NCBI GenBank assembly: GCA_910589275.1
Contig: CAJUTH010000007.1
Coordinates: 1 to 64,000, forward strand
Origin: an uncultured Dorea sp.
GTDB lineage: Bacteria > Bacillota > Clostridia > Lachnospirales > Lachnospiraceae
Direction of reading: 5' to 3'
Length of the DNA: 64,000 nt
Part shown: in pieces, positions 52,712 through 61,616 of the stretch
Layout of the letters: each line of letters opens with the position of its first letter
Position numbering within the stretch: the first letter of the stretch is position 1
Position numbers and translations under genes: made by a program
The notes under the pieces: model-generated
The model's database searches: none
What the model was told of the DNA's origin: nothing
Seen by the model: only the letters and a program-made list of their open reading frames with translations

Positions 52712-54043
52712 ATGAAAACTAAAATAAGAAAATGTTTTTGTTTTATATTTTTATTTATTCTTTTTCTTACGTCGTTTACATCATTTGCGCATTCTGGCAG
52801 AACTGATTCAAATGGCGGGCATTATGATTATCAAAATAAAAGTGGTCTTGGAGATTACCATTATCATCATGGATATGGGCCGCATTTACACCCTGGGGGA
52901 GTTTGTCCATACGGAGAAGGTAATGCAGATTCGTATGCTTCTGCAACACCGTCTATTTCTATCAGTAATCAACCGTCAGAATTGTATATAGGAGATACTT
53001 CTAGTTTCACTTATACCGTTCAAAATTCAACAAATAATAATGTTAGTGTTCAATCAAGTAATGAAAATATAATAAAGGTAAATGAAGACAATACGCTAAC
53101 TGCTGTAAAAGAAGGAGCGGCAACAATCACAGTTTCGACATCTGGCGCGAAGAAAAATTTCACAGTAATCGTGAAACCTATTCCGGTATCGTCAATAGAA
53201 ATTGCCAATACTCCTACAGAAATACAGCTTGATAAAACTCAACAATTAAAAGCAAAGGTTTTGCCTGAAAATGCAACAAATAAAAATATAACTTGGACTT
53301 CTCAAGATAAAAATATAATTGAAGTATCAGAAGAAGGGGTGATATCAGGACGTAGTATCGGAACAACAGTAATAACAGGTACCGCTAATAATGGTGTTAA
53401 AGTTGATTTACCTTTAAAGGTTTATGAAGTGTTTCCAGAAAAAATAGAAACTGATGTGAAAGAGCTTCAACTTGAATGTAAAGATTCTAAATTGATAATA
53501 GTAAAAATATTTCCGGTAAATGCAAATAATAAAAATTATAAAATGCAAATAAAAGATAAGAATATTGCTGAAGTTGTTGATAATCATACGGTAGAGGCTA
53601 AAAATGACGGTACTACAGAGATTGAGATTGTTACAGACAACGGGATCACTAAAAATATCCCGCTTAAAGTATATCACATTCCAGTTGATTCTATAGAAAT
53701 AAATGATAATACTAAGTATTTGTCATTTCCTTTTTCTGGGAATACAGTTCATAAGTATACTGATTTAAATATAGAGGCTGCAATAAGTCCTAAAAATGCA
53801 ACGTATAAAGAGCTGGAATGGGAGAGCAGCAACAATAATATCGTATTTGTAACAGATAATGGCTTTGCTATAAAAGGAGCTGGGAATGTTGTATTAACAG
53901 TAAATACACAGGATGGAGTATCTGAATCAATAGAATTGCAGGTTATAGATTTAGACACTACTATTTTGTTGATTGGCGGCTGCATATTCTTAGGCCTTAT
54001 TTGTGTAATCTTAATTAAATGTGTGAAAAAGTATACTCGTTAA
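52712..54043 (+). CDS. Secreted/surface protein with YHYH and Ig-like (Big_2) domains
   Basis: 443 residues from the ATG at 52712. A signal peptide (IRKCFCFIFLFILFLTSFTSFA) precedes a YHYH domain (DYHYHHGYGPHLHPGGVCPY), which may bind metal. Three or four bacterial Ig-like repeats follow; the pattern VSSIEIxNxPTEIQLDKTQQ / VLPENATNKNITWTSQD is clear. A final membrane segment (LLIGGCIFLGLICVILI) and a basic tail end it. It is probably an exposed membrane-anchored protein. The gene is AT-richer than its neighbours. Confidence 0.8.
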   Translation: MKTKIRKCFCFIFLFILFLTSFTSFAHSGRTDSNGGHYDYQNKSGLGDYHYHHGYGPHLHPGGVCPYGEGNADSYASATPSISISNQPSELYIGDTSSFTYTVQNSTNNNVSVQSSNENIIKVNEDNTLTAVKEGAATITVSTSGAKKNFTVIVKPIPVSSIEIANTPTEIQLDKTQQLKAKVLPENATNKNITWTSQDKNIIEVSEEGVISGRSIGTTVITGTANNGVKVDLPLKVYEVFPEKIETDVKELQLECKDSKLIIVKIFPVNANNKNYKMQIKDKNIAEVVDNHTVEAKNDGTTEIEIVTDNGITKNIPLKVYHIPVDSIEINDNTKYLSFPFSGNTVHKYTDLNIEAAISPKNATYKELEWESSNNNIVFVTDNGFAIKGAGNVVLTVNTQDGVSESIELQVIDLDTTILLIGGCIFLGLICVILIKCVKKYTR

Positions 54044-54139
54044 ACTGTTACGCGAAAATTGCAGGAAACGGATTTTGTACTTGCATGTTAGCACTATCTA
54101 TGTTATGATAATTAAGTTAATGCAAATCCATATAGAAAG

Positions 54140-54169
54140 ACTCCGAAGCGGGAAACGCCTCGGAGTTTT
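54140..54169 (+). terminator. Terminator after the Ig-like gene
   Basis: ACTCCGAAGCG / CGCCTCGGAGT stem with a GGAAA loop and T-rich tail. 54044-54298 holds no gene. Confidence 0.8.
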
Positions 54170-54298
54170 CCTGTTTTTATGGGGAATGACGGAAAAACTT
54201 TTTTTTGCTTGGAAAGTGAATAAATTCATGTCAGAATGCAGTCTGGCATAGACTGAGATGCAAAAGGTTTTGACGTTTCAAATGGAAGGAGAGAGATT

Positions 54299-55678
54299 AT
54301 GAGTTTTGCGGATATTTTATCGAAGGTAAACGGATTCGTATGGGGGCCGGTCATGCTGATGCTTCTGGTGGGGACGGGAGTATTTCTAACAGTCCGCTTG
54401 AAGTTTCTGCCTTGGAGGAATCTAGGCTATGCGCTGAAGCAGGTGTTTACAAAACAGGAGAAGAATGTGGGGGACGAAGGAGATATCACACCGTTCCAGT
54501 CCCTGATGACAGCCCTTGCGGCTACTATTGGAACCGGTAATATTGTCGGCGTTGCAACAGCAATGGTCCTTGGAGGGCCAGGAGCGATTGTCTGGATGTG
54601 GATCAGCGCTTTATTTGGGCTTTCTACCAAGTACGGCGAGAGTGTGCTGGCCGTAAAGTACCGTCAGAAGAACGACCGGGGAGAAATGGCCGGAGGGCCT
54701 ATGTATGCGATGCAGAACGGCTTTAAGAACAAGAGCCTTGGTAAATTTTTTGCCGTTGCATTTGCACTGTTTGCGGTACTGGCTTCTTTCGGTATCGGGA
54801 ATCTGACTCAGGGAAATTCCATTTCCGGGGCGGTACAGACGACCTTCGGTGTTCCTACGTGGATCACGGGCGTTGTGCTGACGCTTGCTGCGCTTTTGGT
54901 ACTGGTGGGAGGAATCCAGAGTATTGGCCGGGTTTGCTCTGTGGTTGTGCCTTTTATGGCAGTACTGTATTTTGTGGCAGGTTTTGTGGTGATCGTGCTG
55001 AATATCGGAAATGTTCCGGCAGGGCTGGCGCAGATTTTCAGTATGGCGTTTAACTTTGAGGCTATGGGCGGCGGCGTTGCGGGTACTGTGATCGCCAACG
55101 CCATGCGCTGGGGTGTTGCCAGAGGCGTGTTTTCCAACGAGGCGGGGCTTGGTTCGGCTCCGATCGCTGCTGCGGCGGCTAAGACAGACCATCCATCCAG
55201 ACAGGGCTATATCAATATGACTGGAACATTTTTTGATACGATCGTGGTTTGTTCTATGACTGGGCTTTCCATTGCCTCATCCGGAATGCTTGGGCAGATC
55301 GATCCGACCACCGGGGAGGCGCTTACCGGTGCGAATTTAACGATCGCTGCTTTCCAGACCGGGCTTGGCACCTTTGGCGGATGGCTGGTAACGATAGGAA
55401 TCACTTTGTTTGCTTTTTCCACGATCCTTGGCTGGGAATATTATGGAGAGAAATCGCTGGAGTATCTTGCAGGTTCTACCAAGCTGAATACTCTGTACCG
55501 GATTTTCTTTTCCTTGATCGTATTTGTGGGCGCGACAACCCAGCTTCAGATGGTATGGGATATTTCAGATACCTTCAACGGCATGATGGCGATCCCGAAT
55601 CTGGTCTGCCTGCTTGTACTTAGCAATGTGATCGCAAAAGAATGTTTTGAATATCAGGATCGGGTTATTAAGAAATAA
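54299..55678 (+). CDS. Alanine/glycine:cation symporter (AGCS family)
   Basis: 459 residues with about ten membrane segments. The signatures FQSLMTALAATIGTGNIVGVA (first half) and FSNEAGLGSAPIAAAAAKTDHP are typical of AGCS symporters, which take up alanine or glycine with sodium or protons. ATG preceded by GGAAGGAGAG. A terminator hairpin follows at 55717-55743. Confidence 0.95.
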   Translation: MSFADILSKVNGFVWGPVMLMLLVGTGVFLTVRLKFLPWRNLGYALKQVFTKQEKNVGDEGDITPFQSLMTALAATIGTGNIVGVATAMVLGGPGAIVWMWISALFGLSTKYGESVLAVKYRQKNDRGEMAGGPMYAMQNGFKNKSLGKFFAVAFALFAVLASFGIGNLTQGNSISGAVQTTFGVPTWITGVVLTLAALLVLVGGIQSIGRVCSVVVPFMAVLYFVAGFVVIVLNIGNVPAGLAQIFSMAFNFEAMGGGVAGTVIANAMRWGVARGVFSNEAGLGSAPIAAAAAKTDHPSRQGYINMTGTFFDTIVVCSMTGLSIASSGMLGQIDPTTGEALTGANLTIAAFQTGLGTFGGWLVTIGITLFAFSTILGWEYYGEKSLEYLAGSTKLNTLYRIFFSLIVFVGATTQLQMVWDISDTFNGMMAIPNLVCLLVLSNVIAKECFEYQDRVIKK

Positions 55679-55716
55679 AATCAGTATTGAATGCGGCAAA
55701 TAGAATTGCTATACTT

Positions 55717-55743
55717 ACAGACAGGGAGAACAGCCCTGTCTGT
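55717..55743 (+). terminator. dut: Hairpin between symporter and dut
   Basis: Perfect 10-bp arms ACAGACAGGG / CCCTGTCTGT with a 7-base loop, followed by ATTTC. It may end the symporter transcript or attenuate dut. Confidence 0.65.
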
Positions 55744-55767
55744 ATTTCTGAGAAAGAGGTGGCTGGA

Positions 55768-56286
55768 ATGGCAAAGAGGATTGCACAGTTTTATAAAATA
55801 AGTTTCGGACAGTTTGCAGAAGACTGGAAGGATACCTTTGGAGAGGCAGAAGATGAGAAAATAAGACAGATTTATGACGGAATCAAGCTCCCAAAGCGGG
55901 CAACAGCCGGGTCGGCAGGATATGATTTTTATATGCCGGCGGATATGACGGTGGAACCGGGAAATACCGTAAAGATCCCTACCGGAATCCGTGTGCGTAT
56001 GGAGGAGGAATGGGTGCTTCAGTGTTATCCAAGAAGCGGTCTTGGTTTCAAATACCGGCTGCAGTTGAATAATACGGTAGGGATCATTGACAGTGATTAT
56101 TTTCATTCGGATAATGAAGGGCATATTTTTGCGAAGCTTACCAATGATACCAATGAAGGAAAGACGGTAGATTTAAAAGCCGGAACAGGATTTATGCAGG
56201 GTATTTTCGTGGAATACGGAATTACTGTAGACGACGATGTGCAGACGGAGAGAAACGGCGGATTTGGAAGCACAACGGGCGTATAA
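55768..56286 (+). CDS. dut: dUTP diphosphatase, trimeric type
   Basis: 172 residues from the ATG at 55768, with AGAGGTGG upstream; a longer in-frame opening has no support. It hydrolyses dUTP to dUMP and pyrophosphate. Motifs are AGSAGYDFY (I), PRSGLGFK (II), NTVGIIDSDYF (III), and the C-terminal ERNGGFGSTTG (V). The N-terminus has an extra ~35-residue helical part. The GerA-family gene follows 88 bp later. Confidence 0.92.
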   Translation: MAKRIAQFYKISFGQFAEDWKDTFGEAEDEKIRQIYDGIKLPKRATAGSAGYDFYMPADMTVEPGNTVKIPTGIRVRMEEEWVLQCYPRSGLGFKYRLQLNNTVGIIDSDYFHSDNEGHIFAKLTNDTNEGKTVDLKAGTGFMQGIFVEYGITVDDDVQTERNGGFGSTTGV

Positions 56287-56374
56287 TTTTTTGGTATCCG
56301 GATATGCTATCCATGAAAACATGTGCAAAAACCTGCGGACCTATGGAATGGGAAACAGGAATGGAGGAATGGAT

Positions 56375-57736
56375 ATGCAGGAATACAGGAATGTCTCGGC
56401 TTCCGTGAAGGAAAACGAGGCATATATCAATGAGACGCTTCCAGTAGCGGACAGTTTTGATATTGTACAGCGCAATATTGTAATTGGAGGCCGGGACGCT
56501 GTCTTTTATTTTGTTGACGGATTTACAAAGGATGAGTCCATGCTGAAACTGATGGATTCTTTTTTTTCTGTGACCAAAGAGGACATGCCTTCTACTGCGA
56601 CAGCATTTTCCAGAAAATGTATCCCCTATGTGGAGGTTGATATTTTTAGTGATTTTGATCAGATTTTTCGAAATGTTCTCTCGGGAGCTACCTGTCTGTT
56701 TATAGACGGCTATGAGGCGTGTATTGTCATTGACTGCAGAACCTATCCGGCGCGAAGCGTAGAGGAGCCGGATAAGGATAAGTCTCTGCGGGGTTCCAGG
56801 GATGGATTTGTGGAAACCATCGTATTTAATACGGCGCTGATGCGGCGGAGAATCCGGGATCCCCATCTGACTATGCAGATGAAGGAGGTTGGAAAAAGCT
56901 CCAGAACGGACGTGGCCGTTTGCTATATGTCTGACCGTGTGGATCAGGAACTCTTAAAAAAGCTGATGGATAAGCTGGATTCCATTCAGACGGACGCCTT
57001 GACTATGAATCAGCAGAGCCTTGCGGAATGTTTGATGAAACGGAAATGGTTTAATCCTTTCCCCAAATTTAAATTCACAGAACGGCCGGATACGGCGGCG
57101 GCCTGCCTTCTGGAAGGGAAAATCGTAATACTGGTGGACAATTCACCGTCGGCTATGATCCTTCCTACGTCGGTATATGATATCATTGAAGAGGCGAATG
57201 ACTATTATTTCCCGACTCTTACAGGGGTTTATCTGAAAGTAACAAGAGGAATTATTGCATTTCTGACTGTTTTCCTGACTCCGGTGTACCTGCTTTTTAT
57301 GCAGAATTTAAGGTGGCTTCCGGAAATGTTTACCTTTGTGGTAGTACGGGATATGGTAAATGTACCGCTGATCTGGCAGCTTCTGATCTTGGAGCTGGCC
57401 ATAGACGGACTGAGGCTTGCGGCAATGAACACGCCGAGCATGCTGAGCACTCCGCTCAGTGTGATCGCCGGTCTGGTGCTGGGAGAGTTTTCCGTATCCT
57501 CCGGCTGGTTTAATTCGGAGATTATGCTTGCCATGGCATTTGTGGCGGTGGCAAATTATACGCAGCCAAATTTTGAACTGGGCTATGCCTTGAAATTTAT
57601 GAGGCTGCAGCTATTGATCCTGACAGCGCTCTTTAACTGGATTGGATTTTTGGCTGGAATTGCGGTGATTTTATGCAGCGTCTGTCTGAATAAGACACTG
57701 ACTGGGAGATATTATCTGTATATCAGTAAGAATTAG
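56375..57736 (+). CDS. Spore germination protein, GerA/SpoVAF family
   Basis: 453 residues from the ATG at 56375, with GGAGG seven bases upstream; ATG 56369 is too close to the site. The N-terminal soluble part has ADSFDIVQRNIVIGGRDAVF, and the C-terminal half has four or five membrane segments with PLIWQLLILELAIDGLRLA and GGLVLGE-like (AGLVLGEFSVSSGWFN). No gerB, gerC or spoVA gene is adjacent, so it may be an orphan SpoVAF-like gene. It is expected in the spore inner membrane. Confidence 0.85.
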   Translation: MQEYRNVSASVKENEAYINETLPVADSFDIVQRNIVIGGRDAVFYFVDGFTKDESMLKLMDSFFSVTKEDMPSTATAFSRKCIPYVEVDIFSDFDQIFRNVLSGATCLFIDGYEACIVIDCRTYPARSVEEPDKDKSLRGSRDGFVETIVFNTALMRRRIRDPHLTMQMKEVGKSSRTDVAVCYMSDRVDQELLKKLMDKLDSIQTDALTMNQQSLAECLMKRKWFNPFPKFKFTERPDTAAACLLEGKIVILVDNSPSAMILPTSVYDIIEEANDYYFPTLTGVYLKVTRGIIAFLTVFLTPVYLLFMQNLRWLPEMFTFVVVRDMVNVPLIWQLLILELAIDGLRLAAMNTPSMLSTPLSVIAGLVLGEFSVSSGWFNSEIMLAMAFVAVANYTQPNFELGYALKFMRLQLLILTALFNWIGFLAGIAVILCSVCLNKTLTGRYYLYISKN

Positions 57737-57737
57737 G

Positions 57738-57794
57738 GTAACAATTCAGCCCATGACTTTGCAGCAAGTGTAAAGTCATGGGCTGAATTGTTAC
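57738..57794. repeat. Perfect 23-bp inverted repeat
   Basis: Arms at 57738-57760 and 57772-57794 are perfectly complementary (outer end GTAACAATTC, inner end GACTTT), with loop GCAGCAAGTGT. There is no T-run, so it may be a different element rather than a simple terminator. Confidence 0.85.
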
Positions 57795-57824
57795 GAATTA
57801 GGAAATAAATAGTGAGCTTTTTGG

Positions 57825-57853
57825 TTGTATTCGGCAAACAGGTTTGATATAAT
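57825..57853 (+). promoter_or_regulatory. SigA-type promoter of the MATE gene
   Basis: TTGTAT (57825-57830), 17-bp spacer, TATAAT (57848-57853). Confidence 0.7.
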
Positions 57854-57954
57854 ATCTTCTATTGTTACTGGTACAGGGAAGTCTAAGTATTGATTCCGCG
57901 TATCAGTATACTAGCCGATTGAAGGTATTTGAAGCAGAATGCAGGTGATTGGAT

Positions 57955-59319
57955 ATGAATGATAAGCAGGATGAACGGATGGGGACGCTGCCCATAGGGA
58001 AATTAATCCTCAGTATGTCGGTTCCGGCAGTGGCGGCTCAGTTGATCAATCTGCTCTATAATATTATAGACAGAGTGTACATAGGACATATAGAAGGGTA
58101 TGGGAGCATGGCGCTTACGGGCGTGGGTGTTACGTTTCCCATTATTATGCTGATTTCGGCGTTCAGCGCTTTTGCCGGAATGGGCGGGGCGCCGCTTGCC
58201 TCCATCAAGCTGGGAGGGAAGGACTATAAAGGGGCGGAGCAGATTCTGGGTAATTCCGCCGGGATGCTGCTGTTGTTTTCCGTTGTGCTTACGCTGTTTT
58301 TTCAGGCCCTTAAGACGCCCATACTCTATGCCTTTGGCGCAAGCGACAATATTATTGTTTATGCCGAGGATTACATCGGCATCTATTTGATCGGAACGAT
58401 TTTTGTACAGTATGCACTGGGGCTGAATACCTTTATCAGCGGGCAGGGAAAGGCCAAGACGGCTATGCTTTCTGTGCTCATAGGAGCCGTTACCAATATT
58501 GTGCTGGATCCCATTTTGATTTTTGTGTTCCAGATGGGTGTGAAGGGAGCCGCCCTTGCAACGATTTTTTCTCAGGCGCTCAGCGCCGTGTGGGTGGTGC
58601 GTTTTTTGACGTCAGAAAAGAGCGCGGTCCGGCTGAGGCTTTCCAATATGAGATTCCGCCCGGAAATTATAAAGCAGATTGCCGCGCTGGGGATCTCTCC
58701 TTTTATTATGCAGTCTACAGAGAGTCTGGTGAGCATTACATTAAATTCCGGGCTTCAGAATTACGGGGGCGATCTGTATGTGGGAACGATGTCAATTATG
58801 ACCAGCGTTATGCAGTTGATCGTGATTCCGGTTCAGGGCGTGGCGCAGGGCGTTCAGCCAATCATAAGCTATAATTACGGAGCGGGAAATGCGGCAAGGG
58901 TGAAGGAAGCGTTTTCCAAGCTGATTGCAATTTGTTTTATCGGCACGTTTTTGCTTGCGGGCATCGCGGTTGGAAGGCCGGGCATTTATGCAAGGATATT
59001 TACGGATAATCAGGAATTAATCAGTTTGACCTGCAAGGTGATGCCGGTATATTTTCTGGGGATTACGATCTTTGGAATACAGTCTTCTTGTCAGAGTACA
59101 TTTCTCGCGCTGGGGCAGGCGAAGGTATCGCTGTTTATTGCGCTTTTGAGAAAGGTAATCCTTTTGATTCCGCTTGCGCTCATACTGCCTAAGTTTATGG
59201 GGGTTATGGGGATCTATCGTGCAGAACCGATTGCGGATATTATTTCGGTTATTACGACGGCGGTGCTGTTTTTCATTACCTTTAGGAAGATTATGAGAGA
59301 TATGCAGGAAAATAAGTAA
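57955..59319 (+). CDS. MATE-family efflux transporter
   Basis: 454 residues from the ATG at 57955, with twelve hydrophobic segments and the MATE pattern in both halves: LILSMSVPAVAAQLINLLYNIIDRVYIG at the start, GLNTFISGQGKAKTAMLSVL, and QGVQPIISYNYGAGNAARVKEA (abridged). It would export cationic drugs or metabolites by proton or sodium antiport. It has its own promoter and no regulator beside it. Substrate unknown. Confidence 0.92.
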   Translation: MNDKQDERMGTLPIGKLILSMSVPAVAAQLINLLYNIIDRVYIGHIEGYGSMALTGVGVTFPIIMLISAFSAFAGMGGAPLASIKLGGKDYKGAEQILGNSAGMLLLFSVVLTLFFQALKTPILYAFGASDNIIVYAEDYIGIYLIGTIFVQYALGLNTFISGQGKAKTAMLSVLIGAVTNIVLDPILIFVFQMGVKGAALATIFSQALSAVWVVRFLTSEKSAVRLRLSNMRFRPEIIKQIAALGISPFIMQSTESLVSITLNSGLQNYGGDLYVGTMSIMTSVMQLIVIPVQGVAQGVQPIISYNYGAGNAARVKEAFSKLIAICFIGTFLLAGIAVGRPGIYARIFTDNQELISLTCKVMPVYFLGITIFGIQSSCQSTFLALGQAKVSLFIALLRKVILLIPLALILPKFMGVMGIYRAEPIADIISVITTAVLFFITFRKIMRDMQENK

Positions 59320-59393
59320 CGTTCAGTCTTTGGCAGAACCGTTATTTAGCAGAAAATGGCTTATAAAGGCTTATAATATTTGGCAGAAAATAT

Positions 59394-59422
59394 TTGACTT
59401 ATACTGGAAAGTGTGTTAAAGT
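59394..59422 (+). promoter_or_regulatory. infC: SigA-type promoter of infC operon
   Basis: TTGACT (59394-59399), 17-bp spacer, TAAAGT (59417-59422), leaving a leader of about 200 bases. Confidence 0.65.
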
Positions 59423-59429
59423 ATAGTTT

Positions 59430-59629
59430 GTGTGAAGAAAAGAAAGTAGAGTATCCGCTCTCACCACAGCGCAATCGGGCGACTATGGTTTGATATTGAA
59501 AGCGTAAGAGATGTACTGTATTGGGGTATATTTATGCAGAGATATGAGTGGATAGTCTATGGCTATTCACTTATTTTATGCCGCGAGACGGTGATGTATG
59601 AAAAGAGTTTATAATGGAGGTGCACTACA
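59430..59629 (+). promoter_or_regulatory. Structured leader of infC-rpmI-rplT, candidate L20/IF3 control
   Basis: No gene fits between the promoter and infC. The leader has several short complementary segments (for example AGTGGATAG...CTATTCACT near 59549-59570). In Firmicutes this operon is controlled by L20 binding its leader, so the same is inferred here. A clear match to a known leader model was not established. Confidence 0.5.
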
Positions 59630-60136
59630 ATTAGCGATTTAATGATTAACGAGCAGATTAGGGACAGGGAAGTACGCGTTGTCAGCGCAAGCGGAGAACA
59701 GCTTGGAATTATGTCTTCAAGGGAGGCTATGAAGCTCGCACAGGAAGCAGAATTGGATTTGGTTAAGATTGCCCCGAAGGCCCAGCCGCCGGTATGCAAA
59801 ATTATTGATTACGGCAAGTTCAAATACGAGCAGACCCGTAAGGAAAAAGAGGCGAAGAAAAAGCAGAAGACGGTAGAGATCAAAGAAGTGCGTATGTCAC
59901 CGAACATTGATACGAACGATTTGAATACAAAAATTAACAATGCAAAGAAGTTCCTTGAGAAAGGGAACAAAGTGAAAGTTACCTTACGTTTCAGAGGCAG
60001 AGAGATGGCGCATGTACAGCAGAGCAGGCATATTTTAGACGACTTTGCAGAGACGCTCAAAGATATTGCATCGATTGAGAAAGCGCCGAAGCTTGAGGGA
60101 CGTAATATGAGCATGGTTTTAACTGTAAAACGTTAA
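59630..60136 (+). CDS. infC: Translation initiation factor IF-3, ATT start
   Basis: 168 residues if translation starts at ATT 59630. GGAGGTG (59616-59622) lies seven bases before this ATT but twenty bases before the first ATG (59642), so the rare ATT is the likely start. ATT/ATC starts are known for infC and let IF-3 limit its own synthesis. The body is typical: NEQIRDREVRVVSASGEQLG, PPVCKIIDYGKFKYEQ and LRFRGREMAHVQQ. It is followed by rpmI and rplT. Confidence 0.95.
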   Translation: MSDLMINEQIRDREVRVVSASGEQLGIMSSREAMKLAQEAELDLVKIAPKAQPPVCKIIDYGKFKYEQTRKEKEAKKKQKTVEIKEVRMSPNIDTNDLNTKINNAKKFLEKGNKVKVTLRFRGREMAHVQQSRHILDDFAETLKDIASIEKAPKLEGRNMSMVLTVKR

Positions 60137-60170
60137 AAATATAAAATACTAATCAAGGAGGATTCTAATC

Positions 60171-60368
60171 ATGCCAAAAATTAAAACAAATAGAGCCGCT
60201 GCAAAGCGCTTCAAAAAAACAGGTACAGGAAAATTAAAGAGAAACAAAGCTTATAAGAGCCATATCTTAACAAAGAAGTCTACAAAGAGGAAGAGAAACC
60301 TCAGACAGTCCACGATCACAGACGCATCTAATGTAAAGAATATGAAGAAAGTATTACCATATCTCTAG
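60171..60368 (+). CDS. rpmI: 50S ribosomal protein L35
   Basis: 65 residues, very basic, with the L35 signature KIKTNRAAAKRFKKTGTGK and SHILTKKSTKRKR. AAGGAGG upstream. It lies in the conserved infC-rpmI-rplT operon. Confidence 0.98.
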   Translation: MPKIKTNRAAAKRFKKTGTGKLKRNKAYKSHILTKKSTKRKRNLRQSTITDASNVKNMKKVLPYL

Positions 60369-60399
60369 GATTTGGGAAATATTGAAGGAGGAATAAGAC

Positions 60400-60756
60400 A
60401 TGGCAAGAATTAAGGGCGGATTAAACGCTAAGAAGAGACACAATAGAACATTAAAGCTGGCGAAAGGGTACAGAGGGGCGCGTTCCAAGCAGTACAGAGT
60501 TGCAAAGCAGTCTGTTATGAGAGCGCTCACATCGGCATATGCGGGAAGAAAGCAGCGCAAGCGCCAGATGCGTCAGTTATGGATTGCACGTATCAATGCA
60601 GCGGCAAGGATGAACGGCCTGTCATACAGTAAGTTTATGCATGGCCTGAAGCTGGCTGAGATTGACATAAACAGAAAGATGCTTGCAGAGATGGCGGTAA
60701 ATGACGCGGCAGGATTTGCAACGCTTGCAGAGACGGCTAAGAGCAAATTGGCCTAA
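60400..60756 (+). CDS. rplT: 50S ribosomal protein L20
   Basis: 118 residues. MARIKGGLNAKKRHNRTLK and GYRGARSKQYRVAKQSVM are L20 signatures, and the C-terminal globular part (LWIARINAAARMNGLSYSKF) is complete. L20 binds 23S rRNA and, in Firmicutes, its own operon leader. Confidence 0.98.
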   Translation: MARIKGGLNAKKRHNRTLKLAKGYRGARSKQYRVAKQSVMRALTSAYAGRKQRKRQMRQLWIARINAAARMNGLSYSKFMHGLKLAEIDINRKMLAEMAVNDAAGFATLAETAKSKLA

Positions 60757-60780
60757 GATTTAGAATAATATAATTTTTTG

Positions 60781-60809
60781 TTGACATCCGTCTGGGGATG
60801 TAGTATTAT
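60781..60809 (+). promoter_or_regulatory. SigA-type promoter of tRNA-Leu
   Basis: TTGACA (60781-60786), 17-bp spacer, TATTAT (60804-60809). Confidence 0.85.
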
Positions 60810-60832
60810 AATCTTCGGACGGTTAACGTCAT

Positions 60833-60917
60833 GCGGAAGTGTCGGAACTGGCAGACGAGCAAGACTAAGGATCTTGTGAGCAATGCGCTCGTGTGGGTTC
60901 AAGTCCCATCTTCCGCA
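60833..60917 (+). tRNA. tRNA-Leu (anticodon AAG)
   Basis: 85 bases with a long variable arm. Acceptor GCGGAAG / CTTCCGC, anticodon stem CAAGA/TCTTG with loop CTAAGGA (AAG), T arm GGTTCAAGTCC. CCA is not encoded. An A at position 34 is expected to be inosine-modified or read CTT directly. Confidence 0.95.
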
Positions 60918-60922
60918 TCAGA

Positions 60923-60963
60923 TAGCGGTAAGCCTTGAGAAATTGAGGTTTACCGCTTCTTCT
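60923..60963 (+). terminator. Terminator after tRNA-Leu
   Basis: AGCGGTAA (60924-60931) and TTACCGCT (60950-60957), with inner CCTTGAG pairing, followed by TCTTCTTTT. Confidence 0.8.
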
Positions 60964-61019
60964 TTTACGAGCCAGAACTGCCGGCTTCGGCGTTTCATTT
61001 TAAATGATCTTGTGCGTTA

Positions 61020-61059
61020 GTTACTGTTTACACAGTACTTTGCATTTATTGCAAAGTAC
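61020..61059 (+). repeat. Dispersed palindromic repeat, copy C
   Basis: GTTACTGTTTACACA followed by perfect GTACTTTGCA / TGCAAAGTAC arms, loop TTTAT. Confidence 0.8.
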
Positions 61060-61070
61060 GTAAATATTGA

Positions 61071-61099
61071 TTGCGTTCTGTTACGGAATTGGATACAAT
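61071..61099 (+). promoter_or_regulatory. SigA-type promoter
   Basis: TTGCGT (61071-61076), 17-bp spacer, TACAAT (61094-61099), for the following hypothetical gene. Confidence 0.6.
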
Positions 61100-61205
61100 G
61101 AATATAAGAAGGTTATTAGGATACATGAGAGAAGGATTCAAGGAAAAGTTGTGCAGACAAAAAAAGCAGTGATTTTTACTGCGTCTATTTGAGAGAGGAG
61201 CAGAT

Positions 61206-61538
61206 ATGGAACAAAGAGAATTTATGGATGAGATCAGAAAACTGCATGCGGACAATCCTGGTAAGTTTATTAAGATCAGGGATGTTTTTGATGAGATTTT
61301 AGGAGAGAAGGAGATTGGCAGCGTACAACTTATCAGTGATCGGCAATTTGAAAGAATCCGCTCCAGATTCCAGGATATTGACGTCCCCTTTAGCTGGTGT
61401 ACTTCGAAGGAAGCTGTTTACCAGTTACAGAAGGCTGTCCGCAATTATCGGTCCCAGAGAAGCAGATACGACGAGGAGCCGGAAGTCAGAAAGTCTTCAA
61501 AGCCGAAGAAAAAAGGAATATTTGGTTTGTTTAAGTAA
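61206..61538 (+). CDS. Hypothetical protein
   Basis: 110 residues; ATG with GAGAGGAG upstream. Charged and soluble, with helices LISDRQFERIRSRFQDI and EAVYQLQKAVRNYRSQ. It ends in a basic KKKGIFGLFK tail that could touch membrane or nucleic acid. No family is recognised. Confidence 0.6.
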   Translation: MEQREFMDEIRKLHADNPGKFIKIRDVFDEILGEKEIGSVQLISDRQFERIRSRFQDIDVPFSWCTSKEAVYQLQKAVRNYRSQRSRYDEEPEVRKSSKPKKKGIFGLFK

Positions 61539-61616
61539 ACAGTTGCGAGAAACATGGTATAGAAGCGGAAAGATCTGGAAATACTTTTCCTATCATAGGA
61601 TAGGAGGAGTTTGGAT

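Noticed and set aside
56237..56374. Longer GerA-family protein starting inside dut
   Set aside because: The extra residues are unlike the family, and a good ribosome-binding site precedes the ATG at 56375.
59642..59644. ATG as infC start
   Set aside because: Twenty bases from the ribosome-binding site. ATT at 59630 has the right spacing.
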